Source: Streptomyces cathayae
Lineage (GTDB): Bacteria > Actinomycetota > Actinomycetes > Streptomycetales > Streptomycetaceae
Assembly: GCF_029760955.1 (NCBI RefSeq)
Contig: NZ_CP121682.1
Coordinates: 2,666,001-2,730,000, forward strand
Reading direction: 5' to 3'
DNA length: 64,000 nucleotides
Positions 1-9,126 of the stretch are shown one piece after another. The notes under the pieces were generated by a model, which made no database searches, was not told the origin of the DNA, and was given only the letters and a program-made list of their open reading frames with translations. Every line of letters begins with the position of its first letter. The stretch's first letter is position 1. The translations under genes were made by a program, and so were the position numbers.

Positions 1-2
1 GA

Positions 3-1142
3 GAGAGCACCCACTGGTTCGTCAAGGACCTGCCGCTGCTGATCGCCTTCGGCGTGCTGGCGGCGTACACGTACTCGTCGGGTCTGCGGGCCCCCGCGCT
101 GATCGCTTTCGTGAAGGACACGCTGATCTACCTCGTGATCGCGGTGGCGATCATCTACATCCCGATCAAGCTGGGCGGCTTCGACGTCGTCTTCGCCAAG
201 GCCAGTGAGGCGTACCGCGAGACCAACCCGGCCACCGGCGCACCGCGCGGTTCGCTGGTGCCGGGCGAGGCGGGGCAGTGGACCTACGCCACGCTGGCGC
301 TGGGTTCGGCGCTCGCGCTGTTCATGTACCCGCACTCGATCACCGCGACGCTGTCCTCACGCAGCCGTGAGGTGATCCGCCGCAACACCACGATCCTGCC
401 GCTGTACTCGCTGATGCTGGGCCTGCTGGCGCTGCTCGGTTTCATGGCGATCGCGGCCGGGGTCGATGTCGACAACGGGCAGCTGGCGATCCCGCAGTTG
501 TTCGAGAACATGTTCCCGGACTGGTTCGCCGGGGTGGCCTTCGCGGCGATCGGCATCGGTGCGCTGGTACCGGCGGCGATCATGTCGATCGCGGCCGCGA
601 ACCTGTTCACCCGCAACATCTACAAGGACTTCCTCAAGCCCGACGCGACACCCGCGCAGGAGACCCAGGTCTCCAAGGTGGTCTCGCTCCTGGTGAAGGT
701 GGGTGCACTGGTCTTCGTCCTCACCATGGACAAGACGGTCGCCATCAACTTCCAGCTCCTCGGCGGCATCTGGATCCTGCAGACCTTCCCGGCGCTGGTG
801 GGCGGCCTGTTCACCCGCTGGTTCCACCGCTGGGCGCTGCTCGGCGGCTGGGCGGTCGGCATGGTCTACGGCACGGTCGCGGCGTACGGGGTGGCCTCGC
901 CGACGCAGAAGCACTTCGGCGGGTCCGCGAAGGAGATCCCGGGGATCGGCGAGATCGGCTACATCGGCCTCACCGCCTTCGTGCTCAATGTCGTGGTCAC
1001 GGTCGTGCTGACCTTCCTCATGAGGGCACTCAAGGCGCCCGAGGGCATCGACCGGACCAGGCCGGAGGACTACACGGCGGACGCGGGCGACCCCGGCGTC
1101 GAGGTGGAGCTCCCGCCGGCCACGGCGGGCAGCGCCCACTGA
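3..1142 (+). CDS. sodium:solute symporter (monocarboxylate/acetate permease-like), 5' end missing
   Basis: This is the C-terminal part of an inner-membrane SSS-family symporter that probably takes up a small carboxylate with Na+. The reading frame is already open at base 3, so the start lies outside the window; about 379 residues are visible. Several hydrophobic helices can be read, including the segment around FMYPHSITATLSSRS and later GALVPAAIMSIAAANLFTRN, which are typical of MctC/ActP-type permeases. The tail after the last helix is acidic and hydrophilic (ends near GVEVELPPATAGSAH). A strong hairpin follows directly. The substrate cannot be read from the sequence; monocarboxylate is a family-level inference. 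Confidence 0.85.
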   Translation, partial: ESTHWFVKDLPLLIAFGVLAAYTYSSGLRAPALIAFVKDTLIYLVIAVAIIYIPIKLGGFDVVFAKASEAYRETNPATGAPRGSLVPGEAGQWTYATLALGSALALFMYPHSITATLSSRSREVIRRNTTILPLYSLMLGLLALLGFMAIAAGVDVDNGQLAIPQLFENMFPDWFAGVAFAAIGIGALVPAAIMSIAAANLFTRNIYKDFLKPDATPAQETQVSKVVSLLVKVGALVFVLTMDKTVAINFQLLGGIWILQTFPALVGGLFTRWFHRWALLGGWAVGMVYGTVAAYGVASPTQKHFGGSAKEIPGIGEIGYIGLTAFVLNVVVTVVLTFLMRALKAPEGIDRTRPEDYTADAGDPGVEVELPPATAGSAH

Positions 1143-1160
1143 CGCCGTACAGCGCGCTCG

Positions 1161-1200
1161 GGGCAGCGGGCCGCCGGAAAAAATCGGCGGCCCGCTGCCC
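1161..1200 (+). terminator. strong hairpin after the symporter gene
   Basis: A perfect 16-bp stem (1161-1176 with 1185-1200) encloses an 8-nt A-rich loop. It begins 18 nt after the symporter stop. There is no long T tract, as is usual for Streptomyces terminators. Only 23 nt separate it from the next start codon, so the GNAT gene is either read through or driven by a promoter overlapping the hairpin. Confidence 0.8.
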
Positions 1201-1223
1201 TGCCCGTCGGGCACACTCGCGCC

Positions 1224-1730
1224 ATGGACATCATGATTCGGCCGGTGCAGCCCGACGAGTACAAGACACTGGGTGAGATCACCGCACAGACCTATCTGGA
1301 GGACGGTCTGCTCGACTTCGGGGAGAACGACCCGTACCTCGGCGAGCTCAGGGACGTCGCCAAGCGGGCCGCCGCCGCCGAGGTGCTGGTCGCCGTGGAC
1401 GGCGGCCGGGTGATCGGCGGGGTGACGTTCGTTCCGGACGGCGGGCCCATGGCCGACCTGGCCGGGCCCGGCGAGGCCGAGATCCGGATGCTCGTGGTCG
1501 CCCGTGCGGCCCGGGGCCGCGGAGTGGGGGAGGCCCTCGTCCGCACCTGTGTCGACCGGGCGCGGGCCACACCGGGGTGTGAGGGGATCGCGCTGTCGAC
1601 CCAGCGGATGATGCACTCCGCCCACCGCATCTACGAACGTCTCGGCTTCGCCCGCGCCCCCGAGCGTGACTGGAACCCGGTTCCGCACCTGGACGACATC
1701 GACCTTCTCTCCTACACATTGGCGTTCTGA
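1224..1730 (+). CDS. GNAT family N-acetyltransferase
   Basis: Predicted 168-residue cytoplasmic acetyltransferase using acetyl-CoA; the acceptor is unknown. The GNAT core is clear: strand 4 is IRMLVVARAARGRGVGEALV, with the pyrophosphate-binding RGRGVGEAL loop, followed by a C-terminal IYERLGFARAPERDW segment typical of the fold. ATG at 1224 is used; an in-frame ATG at 1233 (MIRPVQPDE) is equally possible because no clear ribosome binding site is seen for either. The gene sits between the symporter terminator and the nrd regulatory region and shows no evident partnership with either. Confidence 0.85.
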   Translation: MDIMIRPVQPDEYKTLGEITAQTYLEDGLLDFGENDPYLGELRDVAKRAAAAEVLVAVDGGRVIGGVTFVPDGGPMADLAGPGEAEIRMLVVARAARGRGVGEALVRTCVDRARATPGCEGIALSTQRMMHSAHRIYERLGFARAPERDWNPVPHLDDIDLLSYTLAF

Positions 1731-1740
1731 CCCCACCGCG

Positions 1741-1787
1741 ACACAACATATGGGCCCGCTGGCGCCGTCCGGCACAAGATGTATGCT
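1741..1787 (+). promoter_or_regulatory. two candidate NrdR boxes upstream of nrdAB
   Basis: Two imperfect copies of the NrdR box pattern (acaCwAtATaTwGwgt) occur at 1741-1756 (ACACAACATATGGGCC) and 1772-1787 (GCACAAGATGTATGCT). Their start-to-start distance is 31 bp, about three helical turns, which is the usual arrangement for NrdR sites. They lie just before the cobalamin riboswitch, where the nrdAB promoter should be. NrdR control of nrd operons is established in Streptomyces; assignment of these two sites is by consensus match. Confidence 0.65.
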
Positions 1788-1955
1788 CATGCTTGCTGTC
1801 GCCGCAGGGGAATCCGGTGCGAATCCGGAACTGTCCCGCAACGGTGTACTTGTGCGTGTCCGCGTTTTTTGCGTTTCTTGCGTTTCTTGCGTTTTCCGCA
1901 TTTTTCGCGTGCCCGCACGGGCTTCAGTCCGAGGACCTGCCGACAGTGCGCCCGG
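1785..1955 (+). promoter_or_regulatory. cobalamin (B12) riboswitch upstream of nrdAB
   Basis: The conserved core GGGAATCCGGTGCGAATCCG followed by ACTGTCCCGCAACGGTG is at about 1807-1854, and the B12 box, close to AGTCCGAGGACCTGCCGACA, is near 1923-1945. Between them is an unusual T-rich repeat (1862-1909) in the position of a variable arm. The class Ia nrd operon of Streptomyces is known to be under a B12 riboswitch that represses it when cobalamin is available, because the cell then uses the B12-dependent class II enzyme NrdJ. About 130 nt separate the B12 box from the nrdA start and should hold the expression platform. Confidence 0.9.
1862..1909 (+). repeat. 9-bp T-rich tandem repeat inside the riboswitch
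   Basis: Five consecutive 9-bp units can be read: gcgtttttt, gcgtttctt, gcgtttctt, gcgttttcc, gcatttttc, then gcg. This is a low-GC micro-repeat in an otherwise very GC-rich region. It falls between the conserved core and the B12 box of the riboswitch. It encodes nothing on the plus strand that is in frame with nrdA from its true start. Confidence 0.9.
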
Positions 1956-2083
1956 CCGTCCGGTCCGGGTGCCTGACGTCCGGGCCTCGTGGAATGGGCC
2001 GGTGGACGCGTGGCGCGTGCGCGTGCCCGTGTGCTGCCCCCTCCCCTCTGCGAGGCCCCGTGCCGAGCGAGGGAGAGCCCCAC

Positions 2084-4477
2084 GTGACCATCGCGCCAGC
2101 CGATCCTGCTTCAGCGGTCGACCTGACCGACGTGAGCGACGTGAGCGAGGGCCCCGGTGCCGCGCTGCTGCGGACCCTGACCGGGCTGACCGCCGACCTC
2201 CCCGACGCCGACCCCGGACGGGTCGCCGCCGCCGCGCTGCGCGGCCGGTCCGCCCGTGCGGACGGGACCGAGCTGCGGGAGCTGGCCACCGAGGCGGCGG
2301 CCGGGCTCATCTCCGAGGACCCCGCCTACTCCCGGCTCGCCGCGCGGCTGCTGACGCTCGGCATCCGCGCCGAGGCCGCCTCGCAGGGGGTCACGTCGTT
2401 CACCTCCTCGATCTCGACGGGTCACCGCGAGGGCCTCGTCGCGGACCGGACCGCCGAGTTCGTCCTGCTGCACGCGGCCCGTCTCGACGCGCTGATCGAC
2501 CCCGGCGCGGACGACCGTTTCGGCTACTTCGGCCTGCGCACCCTGCACAGCCGCTATCTGCTGCGGCACCCGGTCACCCGCAAGGTCGTCGAGACACCGC
2601 AGCACTTCCTGCTGCGGGTCGCCGCCGGCCTCGCCGAGGACGACAGCGCCCGCTCGGTGGACGAGGTCGCCGCGCTGTACGGCCTGATGAGCCGCCTGGA
2701 GTACCTGCCCTCCTCCCCCACCCTGTTCAACTCCGGCACCCGGCACCCCCAGATGTCGTCCTGCTACCTCCTCGACTCCCCCAAGGACGAGCTGGACTCC
2801 CTCTACGACCGCTACCACCAGGTGGCCCGCCTCTCCAAGCACGCCGGCGGCATCGGCCTGGCCTACTCCCGGGTCCGCTCCCGCGGTTCGCTGATCCGCG
2901 GTACCAACGGGCACTCCAACGGCATCGTCCCGTTCCTGAAGACCCTGGACGCCTCGGTCGCCGCCGTGAACCAGGGCGGCCGGCGCAAGGGCGCGGCGGC
3001 GGTCTACCTGGAGACCTGGCACTCGGACGTCGAGGAGTTCCTGGAGCTGCGCGACAACACCGGTGAGGACGCCCGCCGTACGCACAACCTGAACCTCGCG
3101 CACTGGGTGCCGGACGAGTTCATGCGCCGGGTGAACGCCGACGCGCCGTGGTCGCTGTTCTCCCCGTCCGACGTCCCGGACCTGGTCGACCTGTGGGGCG
3201 AGGAGTTCGACGCGGCCTACCGGGCCGCCGAGGCGGCGGGTCTGGCGACGAAGACGCTCCCCGCGCGGGAGCTGTACGGACGCATGATGCGCACCCTCGC
3301 CCAGACCGGCAACGGCTGGATGACCTTCAAGGACGCCGCCAACCGCACCGCCAACCAGACCGCCGAGCCGGGCCACGTCGTCCACTCGTCCAACCTGTGC
3401 ACGGAGATCCTCGAGGTCACCAGTGACGGGGAGACGGCGGTCTGCAACCTGGGGTCGGTCAACCTCGGCGCGTTCGTCGACCGGGCGAACGGCGCCCTCG
3501 ACTGGGAGCGGCTGGACGCCACCGTCCGCACCGCCGTCACCTTCCTGGACCGGGTCGTCGACATCAACTTCTACCCGACCGAGCAGGCGCGCCGTTCCAA
3601 CGCCCGCTGGCGCCCGGTGGGGCTGGGCGTGATGGGCCTCCAGGACGTCTTCTTCCAGCTCCGGCTGCCCTTCGACTCCCCCGGGGCGAAGGCCCTCTCG
3701 ACCCGTATCGCCGAGCGGATCATGCTCGCCGCGTACGAGACGTCCGCCGGCCTCGCCGAGGCCCACGGCCCCCTGCCGGCCTGGGAGAAGACGCGTACGG
3801 CCCGGGGCGTCCTGCACCCCGACCACTACGGCGTGGAGGCGGCCTGGCCCGAGCGGTGGGCCGCGCTGCGCGCGCGCATGGCCACGAGCGGCCTGCGCAA
3901 CTCGCTGCTCCTGGCGATCGCGCCGACCGCCACCATCGCGTCGATCGCGGGTGTGTACGAGTGCATCGAGCCGCAGGTGTCCAACCTGTTCAAGCGCGAG
4001 ACGCTGTCCGGCGAGTTCCTCCAGGTCAACTCGTACCTGGTGGACGACCTGAAGCGGCTGGGCGTCTGGGACGCGCGGACCCGTGAGGCGCTGCGCGAGG
4101 CGGGTGGCTCGGTGCAGGACGTCACCTGGATCCCCGAGGAGGTGCGCGGTCTGTACCGCACCGCGTGGGAGATCCCGCAGCGCTCGCTGATCGACATGGC
4201 CGCCGACCGCACCCCGTTCCTGGACCAGTCGCAGTCGCTGAACCTGTTCCTGGAGACGCCGACCATCGGCAAGCTCTCCTCGATGTACGCCTACGCCTGG
4301 AAGCGGGGCCTGAAGACCACGTACTACCTGCGCTCGCGCCCCGCGACCCGCATCGCCCGCGCGGCCCAGGGCCAGGCGCACACGCAAGCACAAGCCCCCG
4401 TCCGGCAGCCGGCGCCCGGCCCCGAAGCGGTCGCCTGCTCCCTTGAGAACCCCGAGTCCTGCGAGGCCTGCCAGTGA
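2084..4477 (+). CDS. nrdA: ribonucleoside-diphosphate reductase class Ia, large (alpha) subunit
   Basis: Cytoplasmic catalytic subunit that reduces ribonucleotides to deoxyribonucleotides together with NrdB. GTG 2084 (797 aa) is chosen: it follows a GAGGGAGAG ribosome binding site and lies after the riboswitch; the open frame continues upstream but would run through the riboswitch. Catalytic residues are readable: C227 (HPQMSSCYLL), the N437-x-C439-x-E441 triad (NLCTEILE), C454 (AVCNLGSVN), and the C-terminal redox pair in ESCEACQ. I see no canonical ATP-cone at the N-terminus. The stop overlaps the nrdB start (TGATG), indicating translational coupling. Confidence 0.95.
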   Translation: MTIAPADPASAVDLTDVSDVSEGPGAALLRTLTGLTADLPDADPGRVAAAALRGRSARADGTELRELATEAAAGLISEDPAYSRLAARLLTLGIRAEAASQGVTSFTSSISTGHREGLVADRTAEFVLLHAARLDALIDPGADDRFGYFGLRTLHSRYLLRHPVTRKVVETPQHFLLRVAAGLAEDDSARSVDEVAALYGLMSRLEYLPSSPTLFNSGTRHPQMSSCYLLDSPKDELDSLYDRYHQVARLSKHAGGIGLAYSRVRSRGSLIRGTNGHSNGIVPFLKTLDASVAAVNQGGRRKGAAAVYLETWHSDVEEFLELRDNTGEDARRTHNLNLAHWVPDEFMRRVNADAPWSLFSPSDVPDLVDLWGEEFDAAYRAAEAAGLATKTLPARELYGRMMRTLAQTGNGWMTFKDAANRTANQTAEPGHVVHSSNLCTEILEVTSDGETAVCNLGSVNLGAFVDRANGALDWERLDATVRTAVTFLDRVVDINFYPTEQARRSNARWRPVGLGVMGLQDVFFQLRLPFDSPGAKALSTRIAERIMLAAYETSAGLAEAHGPLPAWEKTRTARGVLHPDHYGVEAAWPERWAALRARMATSGLRNSLLLAIAPTATIASIAGVYECIEPQVSNLFKRETLSGEFLQVNSYLVDDLKRLGVWDARTREALREAGGSVQDVTWIPEEVRGLYRTAWEIPQRSLIDMAADRTPFLDQSQSLNLFLETPTIGKLSSMYAYAWKRGLKTTYYLRSRPATRIARAAQGQAHTQAQAPVRQPAPGPEAVACSLENPESCEACQ

Positions 4478-5517
4478 TGTCCACCACCGCCGCCACCACC
4501 ACCGCCACCGCCCGGTCCCAGAACCTCCTCGACCCGGGCTTCGAACTCACCCTGCGCCCCATGCGCTACCCCGACTTCTACGAGCGCTACCGGGACGCCA
4601 TCAAGAACACCTGGCACGTGGAGGAGGTCGACCTCCACTCGGACGTCGCCGACCTGGCGAAGCTCAGTCCGGAAGAACAGCACCTGATCGGGCGGCTGGT
4701 GGCCTTCTTCGCCACCGGCGACTCGATCGTGGCGAACAACCTGGTGCTCACCCTCTACAAGCACATCAACTCCCCGGAAGCACGGCTGTATCTCTCCCGG
4801 CAGCTGTTCGAGGAGGCGGTGCACGTCCAGTTCTATCTGACCCTGCTGGACACCTATCTGCCCGCCCCGGAGGACCGCGCCGCCGCCTTCGCCGCGGTGG
4901 AGAACATCCCCTCCATCCGGGAGAAGGCCGAGTTCTGCTTCAGGTGGATGGACTCGGTGGAGAAGCTCGACCGGCTGGAGACGCGGGCCGACCGCCGCCG
5001 TTTCCTGCTCAACCTGATCTGCTTCGCCGCCTGCATCGAGGGCCTGTTCTTCTACGGGGCGTTCGCCTACGTGTACTGGTTCCGCAGCCGGGGCCTGCTG
5101 CACGGTCTCGCGACGGGCACCAACTGGGTGTTCCGGGACGAGACGATGCACATGTCCTTCGCCTTCGACGTGGTCGACACCGTGCGCAAGGAGGAGCCGG
5201 ACCTGTTCGACGACGAGCTTCAGCAGCAGGTGACGGACATGCTGCGCGAAGCGGTCGAGGCGGAACTGCAGTTCGGGCGCGACCTGTGCGGTGACGGGCT
5301 GCCGGGCATGAACACCGAGTCGATGCGGCAGTACCTGGAGTGCGTCGCCGACCAGCGTCTCGTCCGTCTGGGCTTCGCGCCGGTGTACGGCTCGGACAAC
5401 CCGTTCTCCTTCATGGAACTGCAGGGCGTCCAGGAGCTCACGAACTTCTTCGAGCGGCGTCCGTCCGCGTACCAGGTCGCCGTGGAGGGCACGGTCGACC
5501 TGGACGAGGACTTCTGA
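4477..5517 (+). CDS. nrdB: ribonucleoside-diphosphate reductase class Ia, small (beta) subunit
   Basis: Di-iron tyrosyl-radical subunit partnering NrdA, 346 aa. ATG 4477 shares its A with the nrdA TGA; a GTG three bases upstream is also in frame. Iron ligands and radical residue fit the class Ia pattern: D82 (TGDSIVANN), E113 and H116, and the tyrosine Y120 four residues after the histidine (EEAVHVQFY). A second ligand cluster follows in FRDETMHMSFAFD. The C-terminus (VDLDEDF) is the acidic tail expected to dock on NrdA. The operon ends here; in S. coelicolor an nrdS regulatory gene follows, but none is present in the 148 bases before the convergent P450 gene. Confidence 0.95.
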   Translation: MSTTAATTTATARSQNLLDPGFELTLRPMRYPDFYERYRDAIKNTWHVEEVDLHSDVADLAKLSPEEQHLIGRLVAFFATGDSIVANNLVLTLYKHINSPEARLYLSRQLFEEAVHVQFYLTLLDTYLPAPEDRAAAFAAVENIPSIREKAEFCFRWMDSVEKLDRLETRADRRRFLLNLICFAACIEGLFFYGAFAYVYWFRSRGLLHGLATGTNWVFRDETMHMSFAFDVVDTVRKEEPDLFDDELQQQVTDMLREAVEAELQFGRDLCGDGLPGMNTESMRQYLECVADQRLVRLGFAPVYGSDNPFSFMELQGVQELTNFFERRPSAYQVAVEGTVDLDEDF

Positions 5518-5612
5518 AGAACTCCGAACAGAACGGGCGCCCTGATCGCCCGGCACCTGCCGGCGAGAACGGGCCGGACCATGAACACGGCCACGGCCCC
5601 GACCACCTGCCG

Positions 5613-5652
5613 GCGGGCGTTCAGGCGGCCCCGGGGCCGCCTGAACGCCCGC
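5613..5652. terminator. bidirectional terminator between nrdB and the P450 gene
   Basis: A perfect 40-bp palindrome with 20-bp arms (5613-5632 and 5633-5652) and essentially no extra loop. It lies between two convergent genes, 13 bases before the P450 stop on the other strand, so it can end both transcripts. Confidence 0.85.
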
Positions 5653-5665
5653 TGGGCGGGACGGT

Positions 5666-7054
5666 TCAGCGCGCGACCGGCCTCAGCAGCAGCCGGTTCG
5701 GCCGCAGAGTGATGCCGACGTGGGGGGCGTCGTCGGAGCCGGACACCTGCTCGAAGCGGTACCGCGTCGCCAGCGCGGCCGTGACCAGGGTCAGCTGGGC
5801 CATCGAGAAGTGATCGCTCGGGCACTTCCGGTTGCCGACGCTGAACGGCCTCATGGCGTACTTCGGAATGTCCTTCACCCGCTCCGGGAGCCAGCGGTCG
5901 GGATCGAACTCCAGGTGGCGCTCGTACGACTTCGGATCGCGCTGGATCGCGTACGGACTGTAGATGATGTCCGCCCCGGCCGGAATGCGATAGCCACCGA
6001 GTTCCTTGTCGGCGACCGCCCTGCGCGTCAATATCCAGACGGCCGGCCGTAAACGCATGGCCTCGACGACGACATTGTTGGTGTGGGCGAGCTTGCGGAC
6101 GTCCTCGAATGCCACCGGACGCCCACCGGTGACGTCGAGGACTTCGTTTCGCACCCTGTCCCCGTGTTCCGGATGCGCGGCGAGCGCCTGAAGCAGCCAC
6201 ATGATCGTGGAGGCGATCGTCTCACTGCCGGGAGTGAGTATCGCGACCACCTGGTCGTGGATCTCCTGCTCCCCGATCGGGTCGCCGTTGTCGTCCTTCG
6301 CCGTCAGCAATGCCGTCAGCAGATCGTCCGGCTTCTGACCGGACGCACGGCGCTCGGCGACGATCTCGTCGACCACGCGGTGCAAATCGGCCAGGGCCCG
6401 GTTGAATGCGCGATTGGCCGGCAGCGGCAGCTTGTACAGCGGGCCGAGCGGCACCACCATCCGCCGGTACATGCCGCGGAAGACGGTGGCGAGCGCGGCG
6501 CACAGCCGCTCCGCCCGCTCGTCCATGTACTCACCGCGCAGCAGACAGCGCGCCGCGACGCGCACGGCGATCCGGAACGACTCGGAGGTGCAGTCGACCG
6601 TCTCCCCCGTCGCCCAGCGTTCGGTCAGCGCGTGGACCTCCTCCTCCATGATCGGGCCGTAGGCGGGGATGGCGTCGAGCTTGAAGGCGGGCTGGATGAT
6701 GCGCCGCTGGCGCCGGTGCAGCGGGCCGTTGGCCGTGGCCACGCCCTCCTTGCCGAGCAGGCCCTCCAGGGACTCCCACAGGGGGCCGGAGATGATGTAG
6801 TCGGGATCGAGCGCCAGCGCCCCGGTGAGGGCGGGCGTGGTGACGGCGTACACCGTCTTGGGGCCGAGCTTCAGTCGCACGATGTCGCCGTGGTCGCGCA
6901 GCTGCGCCATGAAGGCCAGCGGATCGCGGACCAGTTTGAGGCCGTGGCCCAGGCCGGGGACCCCGCCGCCGGCCACCGGAGGCTCGCGCAGTTCGGTCAC
7001 CCCCGACACGTCGGACACGTCGGACGCGTCGGGCTTCACCGACTCGACGGTCAT
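5666..7054 (-). CDS. cyp170A1: cytochrome P450 CYP170A1-like, epi-isozizaene oxidase (albaflavenone biosynthesis)
   Basis: A 462-residue P450 that by synteny and length is CYP170A1, which oxidises epi-isozizaene through albaflavenol to the sesquiterpene ketone albaflavenone. The heme loop is [14 protein letters not shown] with ligand C411, the ExxR helix is EAMRLRP (E331-R334), and the I-helix reads [12 protein letters not shown]. coelicolor CYP170A1 also has a second farnesene synthase activity attributed to a terpene-synthase-like acidic motif; a DDNGD sequence is present here at 254-258. The start ATG at 7054 overlaps the upstream terpene synthase stop by four bases (ATGA), so the two are co-translated. 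The 3' end is convergent with nrdB. Confidence 0.93.
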   Translation of the reverse strand: MTVESVKPDASDVSDVSGVTELREPPVAGGGVPGLGHGLKLVRDPLAFMAQLRDHGDIVRLKLGPKTVYAVTTPALTGALALDPDYIISGPLWESLEGLLGKEGVATANGPLHRRQRRIIQPAFKLDAIPAYGPIMEEEVHALTERWATGETVDCTSESFRIAVRVAARCLLRGEYMDERAERLCAALATVFRGMYRRMVVPLGPLYKLPLPANRAFNRALADLHRVVDEIVAERRASGQKPDDLLTALLTAKDDNGDPIGEQEIHDQVVAILTPGSETIASTIMWLLQALAAHPEHGDRVRNEVLDVTGGRPVAFEDVRKLAHTNNVVVEAMRLRPAVWILTRRAVADKELGGYRIPAGADIIYSPYAIQRDPKSYERHLEFDPDRWLPERVKDIPKYAMRPFSVGNRKCPSDHFSMAQLTLVTAALATRYRFEQVSGSDDAPHVGITLRPNRLLLRPVAR

Positions 7055-8136
7055 TTCTCACCTGCCGCTTCGTTGTTGACGTACGGGGGCGTGGAGCGGT
7101 CGTCCCAGCTGTCGACCATGTACCGGCCGGACTCGTGGTGGAACCAGTAGACGGAACTGAACCAGTTCCGCATGTTTCCGAGGCAGACCCGTACGGCGGC
7201 CCCCAGTTCCTTTCCTCCAGTCGTTCCGTCGTCGAGGCTGTCGGCGAACTTCAGGGCGCTTCGTTCGGCGTCCAGGAATTCCTTGACGCATTCCTCGACG
7301 CGGTGCCGCACATCGGCGACCGCCTCTTCGAGGGTCAGCCCTTCATGGGTGATGAGACTGATTCCGAGATTGTGCACCTCACTCCCCGCTATTTCCTTCG
7401 GGAGCGAGCAGAGGTCGTTGTACCAGGCGGCGAATTCCTGGCTGAGCAGGGCCGCTTTCCGATAGGACGGGTTCTTCCGTACGGCGTCCGGGAGTTCACA
7501 GCCCGCACTCGGCTCCAGGAGGTCGGTCCAGATCCAGTGCGCGAAGGTGAGCCGACGCAGTTCGAGGTACTCCTCGACGGTGGGGACGATCCCCTCCGTC
7601 CGGTTGCGGAACTCCCGGTCGTACGCCTCGATCACCGCGTGGAAGTGCCGGGCGAACCGGACGTTCCAGGTGTCCGGAAGGAACGAGTACAGCCGCCGCA
7701 CACTGTCCGCGAGCCCGGCCACCAGTGGATCCTCGTGGCGCAGGTGGTCCGTGGGGCTGTCGAGAGCCGCGTGCAGCAGGCCCTTCAGCCGCCGCCAGGC
7801 GGCGGGCCGGCCGTGCACGATGTCGCGGTCGTGACGGTCGTCCCAGACGAAGAACCACGCGCTGTAGTCCGCTATCGCCTGCAGGACCTCGTCGGCGGCG
7901 TCCGTGTAGTAGCCCGCCATGAGGTCCGTGTAGCACAGGCCATCGGCATATTCCACCACCTTGTCGGGCGGCATCAGCCGCTTTTCGAGCAGCCATGCAC
8001 GGGTTTCCTGCTGGAGTTTCGGCCAATAAGGATGGATCTGCCGGGGAAACGCCGCCTCGATCAGCGGGAGAGACAGCGCCTGCGGTACCGCGACGGTGGT
8101 CGGTTTCGATGTGGTGCCGTGTGACAAAGCATGCAC
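7051..8136 (-). CDS. cyc1: epi-isozizaene synthase (sesquiterpene cyclase)
   Basis: Cyclises farnesyl diphosphate to epi-isozizaene using Mg2+. GTG 8136 gives 361 residues, the S. coelicolor enzyme length, beginning [11 protein letters not shown]; a GAGAGGGGA site lies upstream and the longer open frame has no family-like sequence. The aspartate-rich motif DDRHD is at 99-103 and the NSE triad NDLCSLPKE has N240, S244 and E248, the same numbers as in the characterised enzyme. The C-terminus ([19 protein letters not shown]) is also typical. It is the first gene of the operon with CYP170A1 and together they should suffice to make albaflavenone. Confidence 0.96.
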   Translation of the reverse strand: MHALSHGTTSKPTTVAVPQALSLPLIEAAFPRQIHPYWPKLQQETRAWLLEKRLMPPDKVVEYADGLCYTDLMAGYYTDAADEVLQAIADYSAWFFVWDDRHDRDIVHGRPAAWRRLKGLLHAALDSPTDHLRHEDPLVAGLADSVRRLYSFLPDTWNVRFARHFHAVIEAYDREFRNRTEGIVPTVEEYLELRRLTFAHWIWTDLLEPSAGCELPDAVRKNPSYRKAALLSQEFAAWYNDLCSLPKEIAGSEVHNLGISLITHEGLTLEEAVADVRHRVEECVKEFLDAERSALKFADSLDDGTTGGKELGAAVRVCLGNMRNWFSSVYWFHHESGRYMVDSWDDRSTPPYVNNEAAGEK

Positions 8137-8475
8137 GAACAATCCCCTCTCGGCCGCCGGTTGACATGTGCCCGGCCCTCTCCGCCGGGCGTGCGCCGGT
8201 GCGTATCCACCCCTCCATTCAGCACCACAACTGACCACCCTGGGAACGCGTTTGCTTCATTCACTACCCCACGATGCCGAGATTCTCCCCTTGTGCGGCT
8301 GATTTCAGGGTTGATGACCCGTCGAGGAGTCGAACATGTGACGGAAAAACGAACGGCGTCCGGTCCGGAAGGGAATCCGGACCGGACGCCGTGCGCAGGG
8401 GAGGCCGGTGCCCCGTGGGGCCTTGAGCGGCGACAGGGGCCACCGGACTCCAGAGGAGGACGAGGGCCCCGGCGG
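8137..8475. other. intergenic region between def and the terpene operon
   Basis: This 339-base stretch holds the leader of the terpene synthase gene at its left end and the def terminator (8354-8391). No credible gene was seen. A confident promoter for the terpene operon could not be picked. Confidence 0.6.
8354..8391 (-). terminator. intrinsic terminator downstream of def
   Basis: A 15-bp perfect stem (8354-8368 with 8377-8391) and 8-nt loop; reading leftward on the minus strand it is followed by TTCGTTTTTCCG, a T-rich tract uncommon in this genome. It lies 84 bases after the def stop. Confidence 0.85.
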
Positions 8476-9126
8476 TCAGTCGTTGGCGACCACGGGGTAG
8501 CGCGGCTCGTTCTCGGCCATCTGCCGCAGCGCGTCCTTGCGTTCCCGCTTGGACAGCCGGTCGATGTAGAGGTAGCCGTAGAGGTGGTCGGTCTCGTGCT
8601 GCAGACACCGTGCGAAGTAGCCGGTGCCGCGCACCTTGACCGGGTTGCCCCGCTCGTCCTGACCGGTCACCTCGGCGTAGTCGGGCCGGGCCAGCGGAGC
8701 GTACGCGGTGGGCACCGACAGGCAGCCCTCGTTGGTGTCGTCCAGCCGGCGCTGCTCGGCGGGCAGTTCGACCAGCTCGGGGTTGCAGACCACTCCGGCG
8801 TGGCGCACGCCCTCGTCATCCGGGCAGTCGTAGACGAAGACCTTCAGGTCGACGCCGATCTGGTTCGCGGCCAGCCCCACGCCCTCCGCGGTGCGCTGGC
8901 TGGCGAACATGTCCGCGACCAGCTGCTGGAGTTCGGGGCCGAAGTCGGTGACGTCCCTGCACTCCTTGTGCAGCACCGGGTTGCCGACCACGGTGATCGG
9001 TCGCGAGGTGCCTCGCTCGACCCAGGCGGCCTCGCGCTCGGCGCAGTCCTCCGTGTCGATGACGTACCCCTCGTCGTCGACGGGGAGCACGCCCGCGTGC
9101 TGCTGATCGGTGTCCTGCTGAGCCAT
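8476..9126 (-). CDS. def: peptide deformylase
   Basis: Metallo-hydrolase that removes the formyl group from the initiator methionine of nascent proteins. 216 residues from ATG 9126. All three PDF motifs are intact: [10 protein letters not shown] (motif 1, 82-91), NEGCLSV with metal ligand C135 (motif 2), and QHETDHL with H177, E178, H181 (motif 3). The N-terminal 40 residues are an acidic actinobacterial extension ([16 protein letters not shown]). The open frame continues upstream into antisense of the TPR gene but without PDF similarity, which supports this start. It stands alone between the TPR gene and its own terminator. Confidence 0.95.
   Translation of the reverse strand: MAQQDTDQQHAGVLPVDDEGYVIDTEDCAEREAAWVERGTSRPITVVGNPVLHKECRDVTDFGPELQQLVADMFASQRTAEGVGLAANQIGVDLKVFVYDCPDDEGVRHAGVVCNPELVELPAEQRRLDDTNEGCLSVPTAYAPLARPDYAEVTGQDERGNPVKVRGTGYFARCLQHETDHLYGYLYIDRLSKRERKDALRQMAENEPRYPVVAND

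Noticed and set aside
2111..4393. 760-codon minus-strand frame opposite nrdA
   Set aside because: Antisense shadow of nrdA with Arg/Gly/Val-rich meaningless sequence and no ribosome binding site.
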